The notes beneath the pieces were generated by a model. It searched no databases, had not been told where the DNA came from, and was given only the letters and a program-made list of their open reading frames with translations. Shown here in pieces: positions 26,733-35,945 of a stretch of 64,000 nt of DNA. Source of the stretch: Actinoplanes sp. NBC_00393 (GTDB lineage Bacteria; Actinomycetota; Actinomycetes; Mycobacteriales; Micromonosporaceae); contig NZ_CP107942.1 of NCBI RefSeq assembly GCF_036053395.1, forward strand, positions 6,652,501 to 6,716,500, in the 5' to 3' direction. Both the position numbers and the translations under genes were made by a program. Within the stretch, counting starts at the first letter, position 1, and each line of letters starts with the position of its first letter.

Positions 26733-28654
26733 CAGGTCTGTCCCTTCGAGTGAAACCCTTGGGTGAGCCGGTCCAGCAGGACGCCGAGCAGCACGATCGC
26801 GAAGCCCGCGGCCAGTCCGCGGCCGAAGTCCTCGCGCTGGGAGAACCCGGCGACCACGTCGTATCCGAGCGCGCCGGCGCCGACCAGACCGCCGACCACG
26901 ACCATCGCCAGAACCATGACTATCCCCTGGTTGGCGGCGAGCAGCAGGCCGCCGCGGGCCATCGGGAGCTGCACCTTCCAGAGCAGCTGCCGCGGGGTGG
27001 ACCCGGCCGACAGCGCGGCCTCGACCACCGTCGCCGGCACGTCCCGCAGGCCGCGCTCGACCAGCCGGACCACCGGCGGGACGGCGAAGATCACCGCTGC
27101 CACGATCGCGGTGAACCGGCTGGCGCCGAAGAGCGCGACGGCCGGCAGCAGGTAGACGAACGACGGCATGGTCTGTGCCGCGTCCAGCAGCGGCCGGACC
27201 GCGGTGGCGAAACGGTCGTGCCGGGCGCAGAGCACCCCGGCCCAGACCCCGGCGAGCAGGGTGATCGCGGTGGCGACCAGGACCGTGGCCAGGGTCTGCA
27301 TGGCGTGTGCCCAGAGCCCGAGCGCCGCCACTCCGGCGGCCGCTCCGGCGGCGATCAGCGCCGCCCGCCAGCCCGCGGCCAGCAGGCCGAACCCGAACAC
27401 GACCAGCACGAACAGCCACCACGGCGTGGTCACGAGCAGGTGTTCCAGGGGGTTGAGCAGATAGGCGCTCACCGTGTTCTTCAGCCACTCGGTGCCCGCG
27501 TACCAGTGCAGTTCTACCCACGCGGTGAGCCGGTTGACCGGCGCCGCGAGAGAGAACGTGGGCACCCGGTCGCCGACCGGCAGCAGGGCGACGACCGCCG
27601 CCGCCACCAGCACCGGGACCGAGACCCGCCAGGGCATCGGGCGCCGGCGGGACGCGGCCGTGGTCACCCGGTCCAGCACCACCGCCATGATCACGATGGC
27701 CAGGCCGGCGTCGAAGGCGGCGCCGACGTTCACCCGTTCCAGCGCGCGCACGATGTTCTGGCCCAGGCCGGGCGCGTCGATCAGGGCGGTGATCACCACC
27801 ATCGAGAGCGCCATCATGATCGTCTGGTTGACCGCGAGGATCAGCACCGGGCGGGCCATCGGCAGCCGTACCTTGGTCAGCAACTGCCGCCGGGTGGAGC
27901 CCTGCGCGGTGGCCGCCTCGACCGCGGCCGGCGCCACCCCGGCGATCCCGAGCTGGGTGATCCGGATCGTCACCGGCACGGCGTAGATCAGCGTCGCGAG
28001 CACCGCGGCCGGCGAGCCGATCAGGAAGAGCAGCGTCATCGGCGCCAGATAGGCGAAGGTCGGCAGGATCTGCATGACGTCCAGCACCGGCCGCAGCACC
28101 GCACCGATCCAGCGCACCCGCGCGGCCAGAACGCCGAGCGGCACCCCGATCAGCACCGAGAGCAGCACCGCCGCCAGCGTCAGAGCCAGCGTGTCCACAC
28201 TCTCGGTCCACAGCCCGAGCACCGCGAAACTCAGGAACCCGGCGACCGCCAGCAGCCCGGCCCGCCAACCGGCGAGCACGAACGACACGGCACCGGCCAC
28301 CGCCACCAGCCCGGCGAATCCGAGCCCGGTCAGCGCCGCCCCGACCGCCTCCACCAGCAACCGCACGCCGAGCCGCAGATAGTTCACCCCGAACAGGAAC
28401 ACCGGATGGCTGTCCCGGTTCGCATCCACCCACTCGCGCACCGAGTCGAAGAACCGGAACGCCGCGGCGTCCGCCGAATCCGCGGCCTGCGTCCCGCCGA
28501 AGCTCAGATAGGCGGCGACGGTTGCCACGATCAAGAACGCGGCGATGGTACGGGCCGACAGAAGTCCCCGGAGTCCCCACCGATCTCCGCGCCCGGTCCG
28601 GGCCCCAGCGGGGCCGCCGGGCTTGAGCTCGGGGCGGGCTACGGTCGTGGTCAC
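26732..28654 (-). CDS. Glycine betaine ABC transporter permease, two fused permease domains
   Basis: 640 residues, about twice the usual ProW length. Two BPD-transporter-type inner membrane domains lie in tandem, each with its own EAA loop contacting the ATPase: [19 protein letters not shown] (first half) and [19 protein letters not shown] (second half). The halves also share the [15 protein letters not shown] / [15 protein letters not shown] and [11 protein letters not shown] / [11 protein letters not shown] segments, so this looks like an internal duplication. One polypeptide may therefore form the whole membrane pore. The start is a GTG overlapping the ATPase stop (GTGA). Confidence 0.93.
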   Translation of the reverse strand: MTTTVARPELKPGGPAGARTGRGDRWGLRGLLSARTIAAFLIVATVAAYLSFGGTQAADSADAAAFRFFDSVREWVDANRDSHPVFLFGVNYLRLGVRLLVEAVGAALTGLGFAGLVAVAGAVSFVLAGWRAGLLAVAGFLSFAVLGLWTESVDTLALTLAAVLLSVLIGVPLGVLAARVRWIGAVLRPVLDVMQILPTFAYLAPMTLLFLIGSPAAVLATLIYAVPVTIRITQLGIAGVAPAAVEAATAQGSTRRQLLTKVRLPMARPVLILAVNQTIMMALSMVVITALIDAPGLGQNIVRALERVNVGAAFDAGLAIVIMAVVLDRVTTAASRRRPMPWRVSVPVLVAAAVVALLPVGDRVPTFSLAAPVNRLTAWVELHWYAGTEWLKNTVSAYLLNPLEHLLVTTPWWLFVLVVFGFGLLAAGWRAALIAAGAAAGVAALGLWAHAMQTLATVLVATAITLLAGVWAGVLCARHDRFATAVRPLLDAAQTMPSFVYLLPAVALFGASRFTAIVAAVIFAVPPVVRLVERGLRDVPATVVEAALSAGSTPRQLLWKVQLPMARGGLLLAANQGIVMVLAMVVVGGLVGAGALGYDVVAGFSQREDFGRGLAAGFAIVLLGVLLDRLTQGFHSKGQT

Positions 28655-29676
28655 GCAGGTACCTGTCTGCGGTGTCCCAGCAGGGCCGGGAGCAGCTGCT
28701 CGGCGTCGACCACACCGATCCGCCGGTCGCCGTCCACCACCGGGATCGGCCGGGCGGCCCGCAGCACCCGTGGCACCGCGTCCCGGATCACCGTGTCCTG
28801 CGGGAGCGGCGGGTCCTCGTACTCCTCGCCGTCCACCGCGGGCCGGGTGATCCAGCGCAGGGTGAGCACGTCGGCGCGCGGCACGTCCCGGACGAAGTCC
28901 GCCACGTACCCGTCCGCCGGGTCGCCGACCAGATCCTCCGGCGTACCCACCTGGACCAGCTCGCCGTCCCGGAGCACCGCGATCCGGTCACCCAGGGTGA
29001 GCGCCTCGGTCAGGTCGTGGGTGATGAAGACCAGTGTCTTGCCGACCTCCGCGTGCAGCCGCCGCACCTCGTCCTGCATGTCGCGGCGGATCAGCGGGTC
29101 CAGCGCGCTGAACGGCTCGTCGAAGAGCAGCACGTCGGGATCGCCGGCCAGCGCCCGGGCCAGCCCGACCCGCTGCTGCATCCCGCCGGAGAGCTGCTCC
29201 GGGAACTGGTGCTCGTGCCCGGTCAGCCCGACCAGCTCGAGCATCTCGGCGGCCCGGCGGTGCCGTTCGGCGCGGCCCACCCCCTGGATCTCCAGCCCGT
29301 AGGCCACGTTGTCCAGCACCTCCCGGTGCGGCAGCAGCCCGAAGTGCTGGAAGACCATCGCCACCCGGTGCCGGCGCAGCTCACGCAGCCGTTTCGGGGA
29401 CATCGCGCCGACCTCTTCGCCGTCCAGGAAAACCTCGCCGGCGGTCGGCTCGATCAGCCGGGTCAGGCAGCGGACCAGGGTGGACTTGCCGCTGCCGGAG
29501 AGTCCCATCACCACGAACACCTCGCCCGGCCGGACCTCGAAGCTGACGTCCCGGACCGCCACCAGGCAACCGGTGCGGTCCCGCAGCTCGGCCCGGGACA
29601 GCTCGGCGAGCGGGGTGCCGACGACCCGGTCCGCGCGGGGCCCGAACACCTTCCACAAACCGGTCACCGTGATCAT
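28651..29676 (-). CDS. Glycine betaine ABC transporter ATP-binding protein (ProV/OpuAA-like)
   Basis: 341 residues. Walker A is [15 protein letters not shown], the signature motif [15 protein letters not shown], Walker [14 protein letters not shown] and the switch His is in [10 protein letters not shown]. After the nucleotide-binding domain there is a CBS-like C-terminal region ([28 protein letters not shown]), which in OpuA-type importers senses ionic strength. It energises the double permease downstream and lies 3 bp after the GMC oxidoreductase gene. Confidence 0.95.
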   Translation of the reverse strand: MITVTGLWKVFGPRADRVVGTPLAELSRAELRDRTGCLVAVRDVSFEVRPGEVFVVMGLSGSGKSTLVRCLTRLIEPTAGEVFLDGEEVGAMSPKRLRELRRHRVAMVFQHFGLLPHREVLDNVAYGLEIQGVGRAERHRRAAEMLELVGLTGHEHQFPEQLSGGMQQRVGLARALAGDPDVLLFDEPFSALDPLIRRDMQDEVRRLHAEVGKTLVFITHDLTEALTLGDRIAVLRDGELVQVGTPEDLVGDPADGYVADFVRDVPRADVLTLRWITRPAVDGEEYEDPPLPQDTVIRDAVPRVLRAARPIPVVDGDRRIGVVDAEQLLPALLGHRRQVPA

Positions 29677-29679
29677 CGC

Positions 29680-31161
29680 TCAGCCCCGGCCGATCAGGTC
29701 GGCGGCGCGTTCCCCGATCATCAGCACCGCGACCATCGGGTTCACCGAGGTCATCGTCGGGAAGACCGAGGCGTCGGCGATCCGTACGTTGGGGAACCCC
29801 CGCAGCCGCAACTCCGGGTCGACGACGGCGCCGGGGTCGTCCACGGCGCCCATCCGGCACGTCCCGGCCGGGTGGTAGACGGTGTGGTGGGCGGCCCGCC
29901 CGTACGCGGAGAGCTCCTCGTCGGTGCGCAGGTGCGGACCCGGCGCGATCTCCCGGGCGATCCACGACGCGAACGGCTCGGTGGCGGCCACCTCACGGGC
30001 GAGTCGCAGGCCGTCCACGATGGCGCGTTCGTCGTACCCCTCGGGGTCGGTGAAATAGCGGAAGTCCAGCAGAGGCTTGGTGTCCGGATCGGCGTCGGCC
30101 AGCGTCAGCTTGCCCACGCTGCGTGGCCGGGGCACGTTCGGCGTCATCCCGAAGCCGTGCTCGGGCACGTCGTAGCCGAGCCGCTGGGTGTTGACCGTGA
30201 ACGGGATCTGATAGAGGTGGAACATCAGATCAGGCCTGGTCGCGGACGGGTCCCGGCGGACGAAGAGGCCGGCGTCCGAGTCCATCGCCGACATCGGCGG
30301 GATCGGCCGGCTCGCCTCCCACAGGATCAGCGACTCCGGATGGTCCAGCAGATGATCCCCCACGCCGGGCAGATCCAGCCGGACGGGGATGCCCAGCCGG
30401 TCCAGGTCGGCGGCCGGGCCGATGCCGGAGAGCAGCAGCAGACGCGGGGTGTCGATGGCGCCGGCGCAGAGCACGTACTCCTGCCGGGCCCGGATCAGCC
30501 TGACCCCCTCGGCGTCGCGGACCGTGACCCCGCGTTCGGGATCCAGGTGGTACGCCCACGTCTCGGTCCGGATCGTCAGGTTGGGCCGGTCCAGGTGCGG
30601 GTGCAGGTAGGCGACCGAGGCGGACGACCGGACCCCGGTCTCCGGGTGGTACCCGACCGGGAAGAAGCCGGTCCCGTCGGCGAACGGGCCGGCGTTGAAG
30701 TCCTCGTGCACCGGCACCCCGAGCGCGGCGTGGCAGGCCGCCACGAAGTCGGCGGTCAGCGGGTTGCGGTCCCGCTCGGCCACCGGACTGATATTGATCG
30801 CCAGCCGCTTCCAGTAGGGCATCATCTCGTCGTACGACCAGCCGGCCGCTCCGGACGTCACCCAATCGGTGAAATCCTCGGCCGGCGGCAGAAAACTGAT
30901 CATGGTGTTGTGCGACGAGCACCCGCCGAGCACCCGCGCCCGGGAATGCCGCAGGAACGAATTCCCGCGCGGCTGATCGACGATCGGATAGTCGTAGTCG
31001 AATGGCGTCTCGAGCAGGTTCAGCCAGTTGCGAAGTTGAAGAATGCGCTGGTCACCGACGTCAGAGGGGCCGCCCTCGAGGACGCACACCCGGAGTCCGG
31101 GGTCGGCTGAGAGCCGCGACGCCACGACTGATCCGGCCGTGCCGCCGCCGACGATTACCAC
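29680..31161 (-). CDS. Choline oxidase-like GMC flavoprotein oxidoreductase
   Basis: 493 residues from the GTG at 31161. FAD motif VIVGGGTAGSVVASRLS; RVLGGCSSHN (His84 from this start) matches the His that covalently holds FAD in Arthrobacter choline oxidase as I recall it, and HHTVYHPAGT and SVNPM match its catalytic His/Asn region. Choline oxidase performs both steps, choline to betaine aldehyde to betaine, which fits the absence of a betaine aldehyde dehydrogenase gene here. One aromatic substrate residue (Trp331 in my alignment) seems replaced by Ser, so the substrate is not certain. The GTG start would leave beta-1 very short; a CTG at 31182 with AAGGTGA 6 bases upstream would add LETIEYD and looks better. 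First gene of the operon. Confidence 0.9.
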   Translation of the reverse strand: MVIVGGGTAGSVVASRLSADPGLRVCVLEGGPSDVGDQRILQLRNWLNLLETPFDYDYPIVDQPRGNSFLRHSRARVLGGCSSHNTMISFLPPAEDFTDWVTSGAAGWSYDEMMPYWKRLAINISPVAERDRNPLTADFVAACHAALGVPVHEDFNAGPFADGTGFFPVGYHPETGVRSSASVAYLHPHLDRPNLTIRTETWAYHLDPERGVTVRDAEGVRLIRARQEYVLCAGAIDTPRLLLLSGIGPAADLDRLGIPVRLDLPGVGDHLLDHPESLILWEASRPIPPMSAMDSDAGLFVRRDPSATRPDLMFHLYQIPFTVNTQRLGYDVPEHGFGMTPNVPRPRSVGKLTLADADPDTKPLLDFRYFTDPEGYDERAIVDGLRLAREVAATEPFASWIAREIAPGPHLRTDEELSAYGRAAHHTVYHPAGTCRMGAVDDPGAVVDPELRLRGFPNVRIADASVFPTMTSVNPMVAVLMIGERAADLIGRG

Positions 31162-31296
31162 GTCGTACTCGATCGTTTCCAGTTTGCGTCACCTTCCGTG
31201 GGCCCAGACAAACAGGATCTTCACGTGCAGTGGCGGCGGTCAATGGGAACGAAGGTGTTTTACCCGTGCGCAATAAACCCCGCCATACTGGCTCCC

Positions 31297-32058
31297 GTGG
31301 ATCATCCGTATCTCGACGCACCGGGACCGCTGGCGTTCGCTCACCGGGGCGGGGCGGCGGCGGGTGACGAGAACACCGCGAAGGCCTTCGAGCGGGCGAT
31401 CGAACTCGGCTACCGGTACGTGGAGACCGACGTGCACGCGACGGCGGACGGCGTGGCGGTGGTGATCCACGATCCGGCGCTGGACCGGGTCGCCGGGCGG
31501 CCCGGGCGGGTGGCCGCGCTGACGTGGGCGGACCTGTCGACCGTACGGGTCGGTGGGGCGTCCGCTGTGCCCCGCCTGGACGAGGTGCTGGACGCCTGGC
31601 CGCAGGTCCGGTTCAACGTCGACGTGAAGGACGACCGGGTGGTCGAACCGGCGGTCGAGGCGGTCCGGCGTACCGGCGCCGAGGACCGGGTGCTACTCGC
31701 CTCGTTCAGCGACTCCCGCCTGACCCGGGTCCGCGCGCTGGCCGGTCCCCGGGTGGCCACCTCGATCGGGATGCGCGGGATCGCCCGGCTGCGGATCGCC
31801 TCGACCACCGGCCTGCCGCTGCGGGTGCCCCCGTCGGTCGTCGCCGCCCAGATCCCGGTCCGGCACGGCCGGGTAACCGTGCTCACTCCGCGGTTCCTGG
31901 CTTATCTGCACCGGCTCGGCCTAGCAGTGCACGTCTGGACGATAGACGAGAAGAATGAAATGAATAGGCTTCTCGACATGGGTGTGGACGGCATATTGAC
32001 GGACCGCATCGAAGTGCTCCGGGACGTTTTCGGCGCGCGCGGCCTCTGGCCGGCCTGA
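31297..32058 (+). CDS. Glycerophosphodiester phosphodiesterase family protein
   Basis: 253 residues from the GTG at 31297. GDPD catalytic motifs are complete: LAFAHRGG, DENTAKAFERAIELGYRYVETDVHATADGVAVVIHDPALDR, which gives the HRG, ExD and HD residues, then FNVDVKD and the C-terminal VHVWTIDEKNEMNRLLDMGVDGILTDR. It hydrolyses glycerophosphodiesters to glycerol-3-phosphate and an alcohol; choline could be released from glycerophosphocholine, which would suit the divergent choline operon. Upstream in-frame starts exist (31198), but CATACT ends 7 bases before 31297, suggesting a leaderless transcript. No signal peptide is seen. Confidence 0.9.
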   Translation: MDHPYLDAPGPLAFAHRGGAAAGDENTAKAFERAIELGYRYVETDVHATADGVAVVIHDPALDRVAGRPGRVAALTWADLSTVRVGGASAVPRLDEVLDAWPQVRFNVDVKDDRVVEPAVEAVRRTGAEDRVLLASFSDSRLTRVRALAGPRVATSIGMRGIARLRIASTTGLPLRVPPSVVAAQIPVRHGRVTVLTPRFLAYLHRLGLAVHVWTIDEKNEMNRLLDMGVDGILTDRIEVLRDVFGARGLWPA

Positions 32059-32319
32059 GGAACTACCGCCTCGACGGGGGTTCCGCTAATCTCCCAGGTC
32101 AGCGAAGTTGGCACATGATCACGTGAACCGGGGACATCATCCGAACGGATGATGCCGGGGGTTCACGGCCGGACCCATATTTCTTCCTTAAGTTCCGGAC
32201 AAGAATTGGTTAATTGACACCGCGGAATTGATTTCTGTGAGAGCTGCTCTTAACGTCTGGGCGTCGGCGCCGCAGGGGTGGCTGACGGTCCTGGAATTCA
32301 GGGAAAAGAAGGTCTCGTC
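32059..32319 (+). promoter_or_regulatory. Structured intergenic leader upstream of the surface-protein gene
   Basis: No gene is seen in these 261 bp. From the left there is a hairpin GGAAC...GTTCC just after the GDPD stop (about 32061-32086), a CGCT...AGCG stem, and then a strong nested hairpin: GTGAACC...GGTTCAC outside and CATCATCC-GAAC-GGATGATG inside (about 32122-32166). A perfect TTGACA lies at 32214-32219, but no good -10 follows at 17-18 bp. AAGAAGG precedes the ATG at 32320. It may be a terminator plus promoter, or an RNA leader; I cannot match it to a known riboswitch. Confidence 0.4.
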
Positions 32320-33657
32320 ATGCGTAGATCGGGTCACCCCCGGCGCACCCGGATCCTGGCCGCGGGAGCAGTCCTGGTCGCGGCCGCCGGTGTCATCGGC
32401 TTCACCCAGTTCGCTTCGGCCGACGACACCGCCAATACCCGGGCGGCCACCGAGAGCGGCGCCGGCAAGGTGGTCGGGAACAACCTGACGATCCTCACCG
32501 ACACCTGCATCGACAGCCAGCTGGAGGCGCACGACGGCTTCCAGAAGGGCAACCGGTGCGTCTCCACCGAGTTCGGTGAGGTCGGCTCGGCGGCGAACAA
32601 CCCGACACTGCTGATCACCGAGGCCCCGCGCAACGTCACGGTCGGCGCGCCGTTCACCCTCCGCATCAGCACCCGGAACCTGATCCGTGACCGCTTCCTC
32701 GCGGCCGGCCAGGGTGGGTACTACGTGGAGAGCAGCGTTCTGCAGAACGGCCTGGTCCGCGGTCACTTCCACACCGCCTGCCGGATGCTGACCAGCACCA
32801 ACGAGGCGCCGGACCCCGCGCCGGTGCCGGCCTTCTTCGTCGCCACCGAGGACAGCCGCGGCAACGCCACCCCGGACACGGTCACCATCCAGGTGCCCGG
32901 CCTGCCGCAGGAGGGCACCGCCCAGTGCTCGTCGTGGGCCGGTGACGGTTCGCACCGGATCCCGATGATGGAGCGCGCCAACCAGACGCCGGCGCTCGAC
33001 TCCGTCCGCGTCACCGTCCGCGCCGCCGGCAACAACAACGGCGGCAACAACAACGGTGGCGGCAACAACGGCGGCGGCGGGAACAACAACGCTGGCGGCG
33101 GGAACAACAACGGCGGTGGCAACAACACCAACAGCGGCGAGGTGAAGCCCACCAAGCCCGCCGCCACCAACCCGGCCACCACGAACCCCACCAAGGCCCC
33201 CACCACGAAGGCGACGACCAAGGCGACCACCCCGCCGCGGACCAACGCCACCACGCCGGACTCCGAGACCCGCGACGACGAGGGCACCGCGACCTCGAAC
33301 AACGAGAACAACTCCGGCTCGGAGAACTCGGAGAACTCGGGCACGGAGAACTCGGGCACGGAGACGGAAGCCGAGGAGACCGCGACCCCGAAGGCGACCA
33401 AGAAGGCCAAGCCGCAGCCGACCGAGACCGACGGTCCGGCCCTGGCCGCCGGTGAGGACGACGGCGCTCCCGACGACTTCCAGTACGAGGCGGCCGACCC
33501 CGACAAGACGCTGGCCGAGCCGCCCGCCGAGCAGAGTGGACCGCTCGCCCTGATCAGCAACAACCTGGCGTGGGTCGGTGGCGGGGCGGTGTTCCTGTTG
33601 ATCGCCCTGATCGCCCTCGCGTTCGCCCGGAGCCGCCCGCGTAACAACTGGCGCTGA
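32320..33657 (+). CDS. Secreted, C-terminally anchored surface protein of unknown function
   Basis: 445 residues from the ATG at 32320 (AAGAAGG 7 bases upstream). Signal peptide RILAAGAVLVAAAGVIGFTQFASA. A folded N-terminal domain of about 180 residues contains Cys at the CIDSQ, RCVST, TACRM and QCSSW positions, enough for two disulfides. Then come an Asn-Gly repeat (GNNNGGNNNGGG), a Thr/Pro/Lys/Ala stretch (TNPTKAPTTKATTKATTPP), an acidic Glu/Asn/Ser/Thr stretch, and a final membrane helix (LAWVGGGAVFLLIALIALAF) with an RSRPRNNWR tail. This is the build of a wall-spanning surface protein, but no LPxTG sortase site is visible, so it is probably held by the helix. I do not recognise the N-terminal domain. 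Confidence 0.8.
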   Translation: MRRSGHPRRTRILAAGAVLVAAAGVIGFTQFASADDTANTRAATESGAGKVVGNNLTILTDTCIDSQLEAHDGFQKGNRCVSTEFGEVGSAANNPTLLITEAPRNVTVGAPFTLRISTRNLIRDRFLAAGQGGYYVESSVLQNGLVRGHFHTACRMLTSTNEAPDPAPVPAFFVATEDSRGNATPDTVTIQVPGLPQEGTAQCSSWAGDGSHRIPMMERANQTPALDSVRVTVRAAGNNNGGNNNGGGNNGGGGNNNAGGGNNNGGGNNTNSGEVKPTKPAATNPATTNPTKAPTTKATTKATTPPRTNATTPDSETRDDEGTATSNNENNSGSENSENSGTENSGTETEAEETATPKATKKAKPQPTETDGPALAAGEDDGAPDDFQYEAADPDKTLAEPPAEQSGPLALISNNLAWVGGGAVFLLIALIALAFARSRPRNNWR

Positions 33658-33666
33658 CGAACCACC

Positions 33667-33702
33667 CGATGGGCGGGACCTCGCGAGAGGTCCCGCCCAT
33701 CG
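33667..33702 (+). terminator. Strong terminator hairpin
   Basis: A perfect 16-bp stem, beginning CGATGGGCGGGACCTC, with a GCGA loop, 9 bases after the stop of the surface-protein gene. The T-run is missing, as often in actinobacteria. It should work in both directions and separates the surface protein from the iron-regulated gene downstream. Confidence 0.85.
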
Positions 33703-33764
33703 TCATGTCAACACGTCAGGAGAAACCTCAAAAAACGCGGTCCGGACCGGTTGATCGCCCGGAA

Positions 33765-33783
33765 TAAGGGTAGCCTTACCTGC
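33765..33783 (+). promoter_or_regulatory. Iron box (IdeR/DmdR-type operator)
   Basis: TAAGGGTAGCCTTACCTGC against the consensus TTAGGTTAGGCTAACCTAA matches at 13 of 19 positions by my count, including the central dyad. It ends 29 bp before the ATG of a siderophore-interacting protein, where a bound repressor would block the promoter. Predicts repression by IdeR/DmdR with Fe2+. Confidence 0.7.
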
Positions 33784-33812
33784 TGATCCATCCCCGGCAG
33801 TGAGGTGCAGTC

Positions 33813-34652
33813 ATGGCGAACAGACCGGCGCGACCGGCCCACGAGGGCGTGGTCACCCGGGTCGAGCAGCTGACCCCGCACATGGTGCGCGTCGTGGTCG
33901 GCGGTGACGCTCTGTCCCGCATCGAGGCCGGGCACTGCACCGACCACTACATCAAGGTGCTCTTCCCCCGCCCCGGCGTCGACTACCCGGAGCCCTTCGA
34001 CATGGGTGTCATCCGGGAGAGCGTGCCCCGGGAGGACTGGCCCACCGTCCGGACGTACACGGTCCGTAAATGGCTGCCCGAGATCCCCGAGATGTGGATC
34101 GACTTCGTGGTGCACGGCGACACCGGCATCGCCGGCCCGTGGGCCGCGCAGGCCAAGCCCGGTGACATCGTCCGGTTCATGGGCCCCGGCGGCGGCTACG
34201 CCCCCAGCCCGGAGGCCGCCTGGCACCTGCTGGCCGGCGACGAGAGCGCCCTGCCGGCGATCGCCGCCGCGCTCGAGGGGATGCCCGAGGGCGCCCCGGT
34301 GAAGGCGTTCATCGAGGTCGAGGGGCCCGCCGAGGAGCAGAGACTCGTCACCCCGGCCAACGCGGAGATCACCTGGCTGCACCGGGGCGCCCGGCCGGTC
34401 GGCGAGTTGCTCTGCGACACGGTTCGGGGCATCACCTTCCCCGAGGGACGGGTGCAGGCCTTCGTGCACGGCGAGGCCACGTTCGTCCGGGACCTCCGCG
34501 GTCACCTGCGGCGGGAGCGCGGGCTGACGATGGATCAGCTCTCCATCTCCGGCTACTGGCGGCGCGAGATGAATGAGGACGGCTGGCAGTCCAGCAAGCG
34601 CGAGTGGAACGAACAGGTCGAGCGTGAGCAGGAGACCCCCGCCGCGGTGTAA
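33813..34652 (+). CDS. Siderophore-interacting protein (NAD(P)H-dependent ferric reductase family)
   Basis: 279 residues, a normal SIP/ViuB size. N-terminal FAD domain: VEQLTPHMVRVVVGGD, and VRTYTVRKWLPEIPEMWIDFVVHG, where the RxYTxR motif binds flavin and the HG that follows is conserved. The C-terminal part has LAGDESALPAIAAALEGMP, the NAD(P)-domain start typical of SIP, and ends with SGYWRREMNEDGW, also diagnostic. It releases iron from imported ferric siderophores by reduction. An iron box lies just upstream. Confidence 0.95.
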   Translation: MANRPARPAHEGVVTRVEQLTPHMVRVVVGGDALSRIEAGHCTDHYIKVLFPRPGVDYPEPFDMGVIRESVPREDWPTVRTYTVRKWLPEIPEMWIDFVVHGDTGIAGPWAAQAKPGDIVRFMGPGGGYAPSPEAAWHLLAGDESALPAIAAALEGMPEGAPVKAFIEVEGPAEEQRLVTPANAEITWLHRGARPVGELLCDTVRGITFPEGRVQAFVHGEATFVRDLRGHLRRERGLTMDQLSISGYWRREMNEDGWQSSKREWNEQVEREQETPAAV

Positions 34653-34723
34653 GTAGCGGTCAGCGGGTGTGACCGTACACACCTGGCCGCGCAACCTCGG
34701 CGTAACCGGACGATGATGGGCCC

Positions 34724-35917
34724 GTGGCCATCCGGGAAGAACAGGCGGTCAGCCGCCGCCAGGGACGACTCTTCACCCTCGTCGCACTACTCCTGGCGGC
34801 GCTGAACCTGCGACTCGCGGTCACCAGCGTCGGCCCGGTCCTGCGCGAGATCCAGGACGGCCTCGGCATGAGCGCCACGATGGCGGGGCTGCTGACGTCC
34901 GTACCGGTGCTCTGTTTCGCCTCGATCGGCCTGGCCGCGCCGCGCCTGGCCCGGCGCTTCGGCACCGCGCCGGTGATTTTCGGCGGTCTGCTGCTGCTGA
35001 CCGCAGGCCTGGCGGTGCGCCCCTACACCGGCGGGCCGATCCTGTTCCTGCTGCTCAGCGCGGTTGCGATGGCCGGGATCGCGCTGGTCAACGTGCTGCT
35101 GCCGTCGGTCGTCAAGGACAAGTTCCCGGACCAGGTGGGCACCGTCACCGGCCTCTACACGGTGGCGCTGAACATCGGCGCGACCACCGCCGCCGCCGCG
35201 ACCGTGCCGCTGACCAACACGTTCGACGACTGGCGGCTCGGCCTGGCCGGATGGACGCTGGCCGCGCTGATCGCGCTGCCGCCGTGGTTGCTGATGGCAC
35301 GCGATCGCACGGCCGCCGGTGGCCCGGCTTCCCAAGAGCAACCCGCCCCGGTACGCGTGAGCCGGCACCCCGTCGCCTGGGCCCTCGCCCTGTACTTCGG
35401 CATGCAGTCCACCTCGGCGTACGTGATCATCGGCTGGCTGCCCCAGATCTACCGCGACGCCGGTATCTCCGCCGAGATGGCCGGCGTGCTGTTCGCGGTC
35501 ACCTCGTTCCTCGGCATCCCGCTGGCCTTCCTGCTCTCCGCCCTGGCCGGGCGGCTGCGCAGCCAGAGCGGCATCGCGCTGGTCCTGGGCCTGTTCGGCA
35601 TCGCCGGCTGGGGCGGGCTGTGGGCCTCGCCCAGCGCGGCGCCCTGGCTGTGGGCCGTCTTCCTGGGCGTGGTCAACACGGCGTTCCCGCTGGTTCTGAC
35701 CATGATCGCGCTGCGCGGCAAGAACCCGGGCACGGTGGTCCGGCTGTCTGCCTTCGCCCAGGGGGTCGGCTACCTGATCGCCATCCCCGGACCGATCCTG
35801 ATCGGTGCGCTGCACGACGCCACCGGTGGCTGGGAGGTCCCGCTGGCGGTCATGGCCGGCCTGATGATCCCGCAGATGCTGGCCGGCATGGCCGCCGGCC
35901 GGAACCGCCAGATCTGA
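34724..35917 (+). CDS. MFS transporter, CynX/NimT-like
   Basis: 397 residues with 12 predicted membrane helices (first FTLVALLLAALNLRLAVTSVGPVL, whose LRxxVTSVGP is typical of the CynX/NimT/YycB group; loop 2-3 APRLARRFG). This family exports or imports small anions and drugs such as cyanate or 2-nitroimidazole; the substrate cannot be told. The start is GTG at 34724; GATGAT ends 6 bases upstream and no ribosome site is seen, so it may be leaderless. Confidence 0.9.
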   Translation: MAIREEQAVSRRQGRLFTLVALLLAALNLRLAVTSVGPVLREIQDGLGMSATMAGLLTSVPVLCFASIGLAAPRLARRFGTAPVIFGGLLLLTAGLAVRPYTGGPILFLLLSAVAMAGIALVNVLLPSVVKDKFPDQVGTVTGLYTVALNIGATTAAAATVPLTNTFDDWRLGLAGWTLAALIALPPWLLMARDRTAAGGPASQEQPAPVRVSRHPVAWALALYFGMQSTSAYVIIGWLPQIYRDAGISAEMAGVLFAVTSFLGIPLAFLLSALAGRLRSQSGIALVLGLFGIAGWGGLWASPSAAPWLWAVFLGVVNTAFPLVLTMIALRGKNPGTVVRLSAFAQGVGYLIAIPGPILIGALHDATGGWEVPLAVMAGLMIPQMLAGMAAGRNRQI

Positions 35918-35945
35918 ACGCTTGCCCCCTTCCCCACCCTCTGCC

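Noticed and set aside
26672..31110. 876- and 812-codon + strand frames opposite the transporter and GMC genes
   Set aside because: Both are antisense to confidently identified proteins; composition is dominated by Arg, Gly, His and Gln.
32059..32319. A tRNA or a c-di-AMP riboswitch in the gap
   Set aside because: No cloverleaf or CCA end fits, and I could not match the stems to the riboswitch consensus from memory; kept only as an unassigned structured leader.
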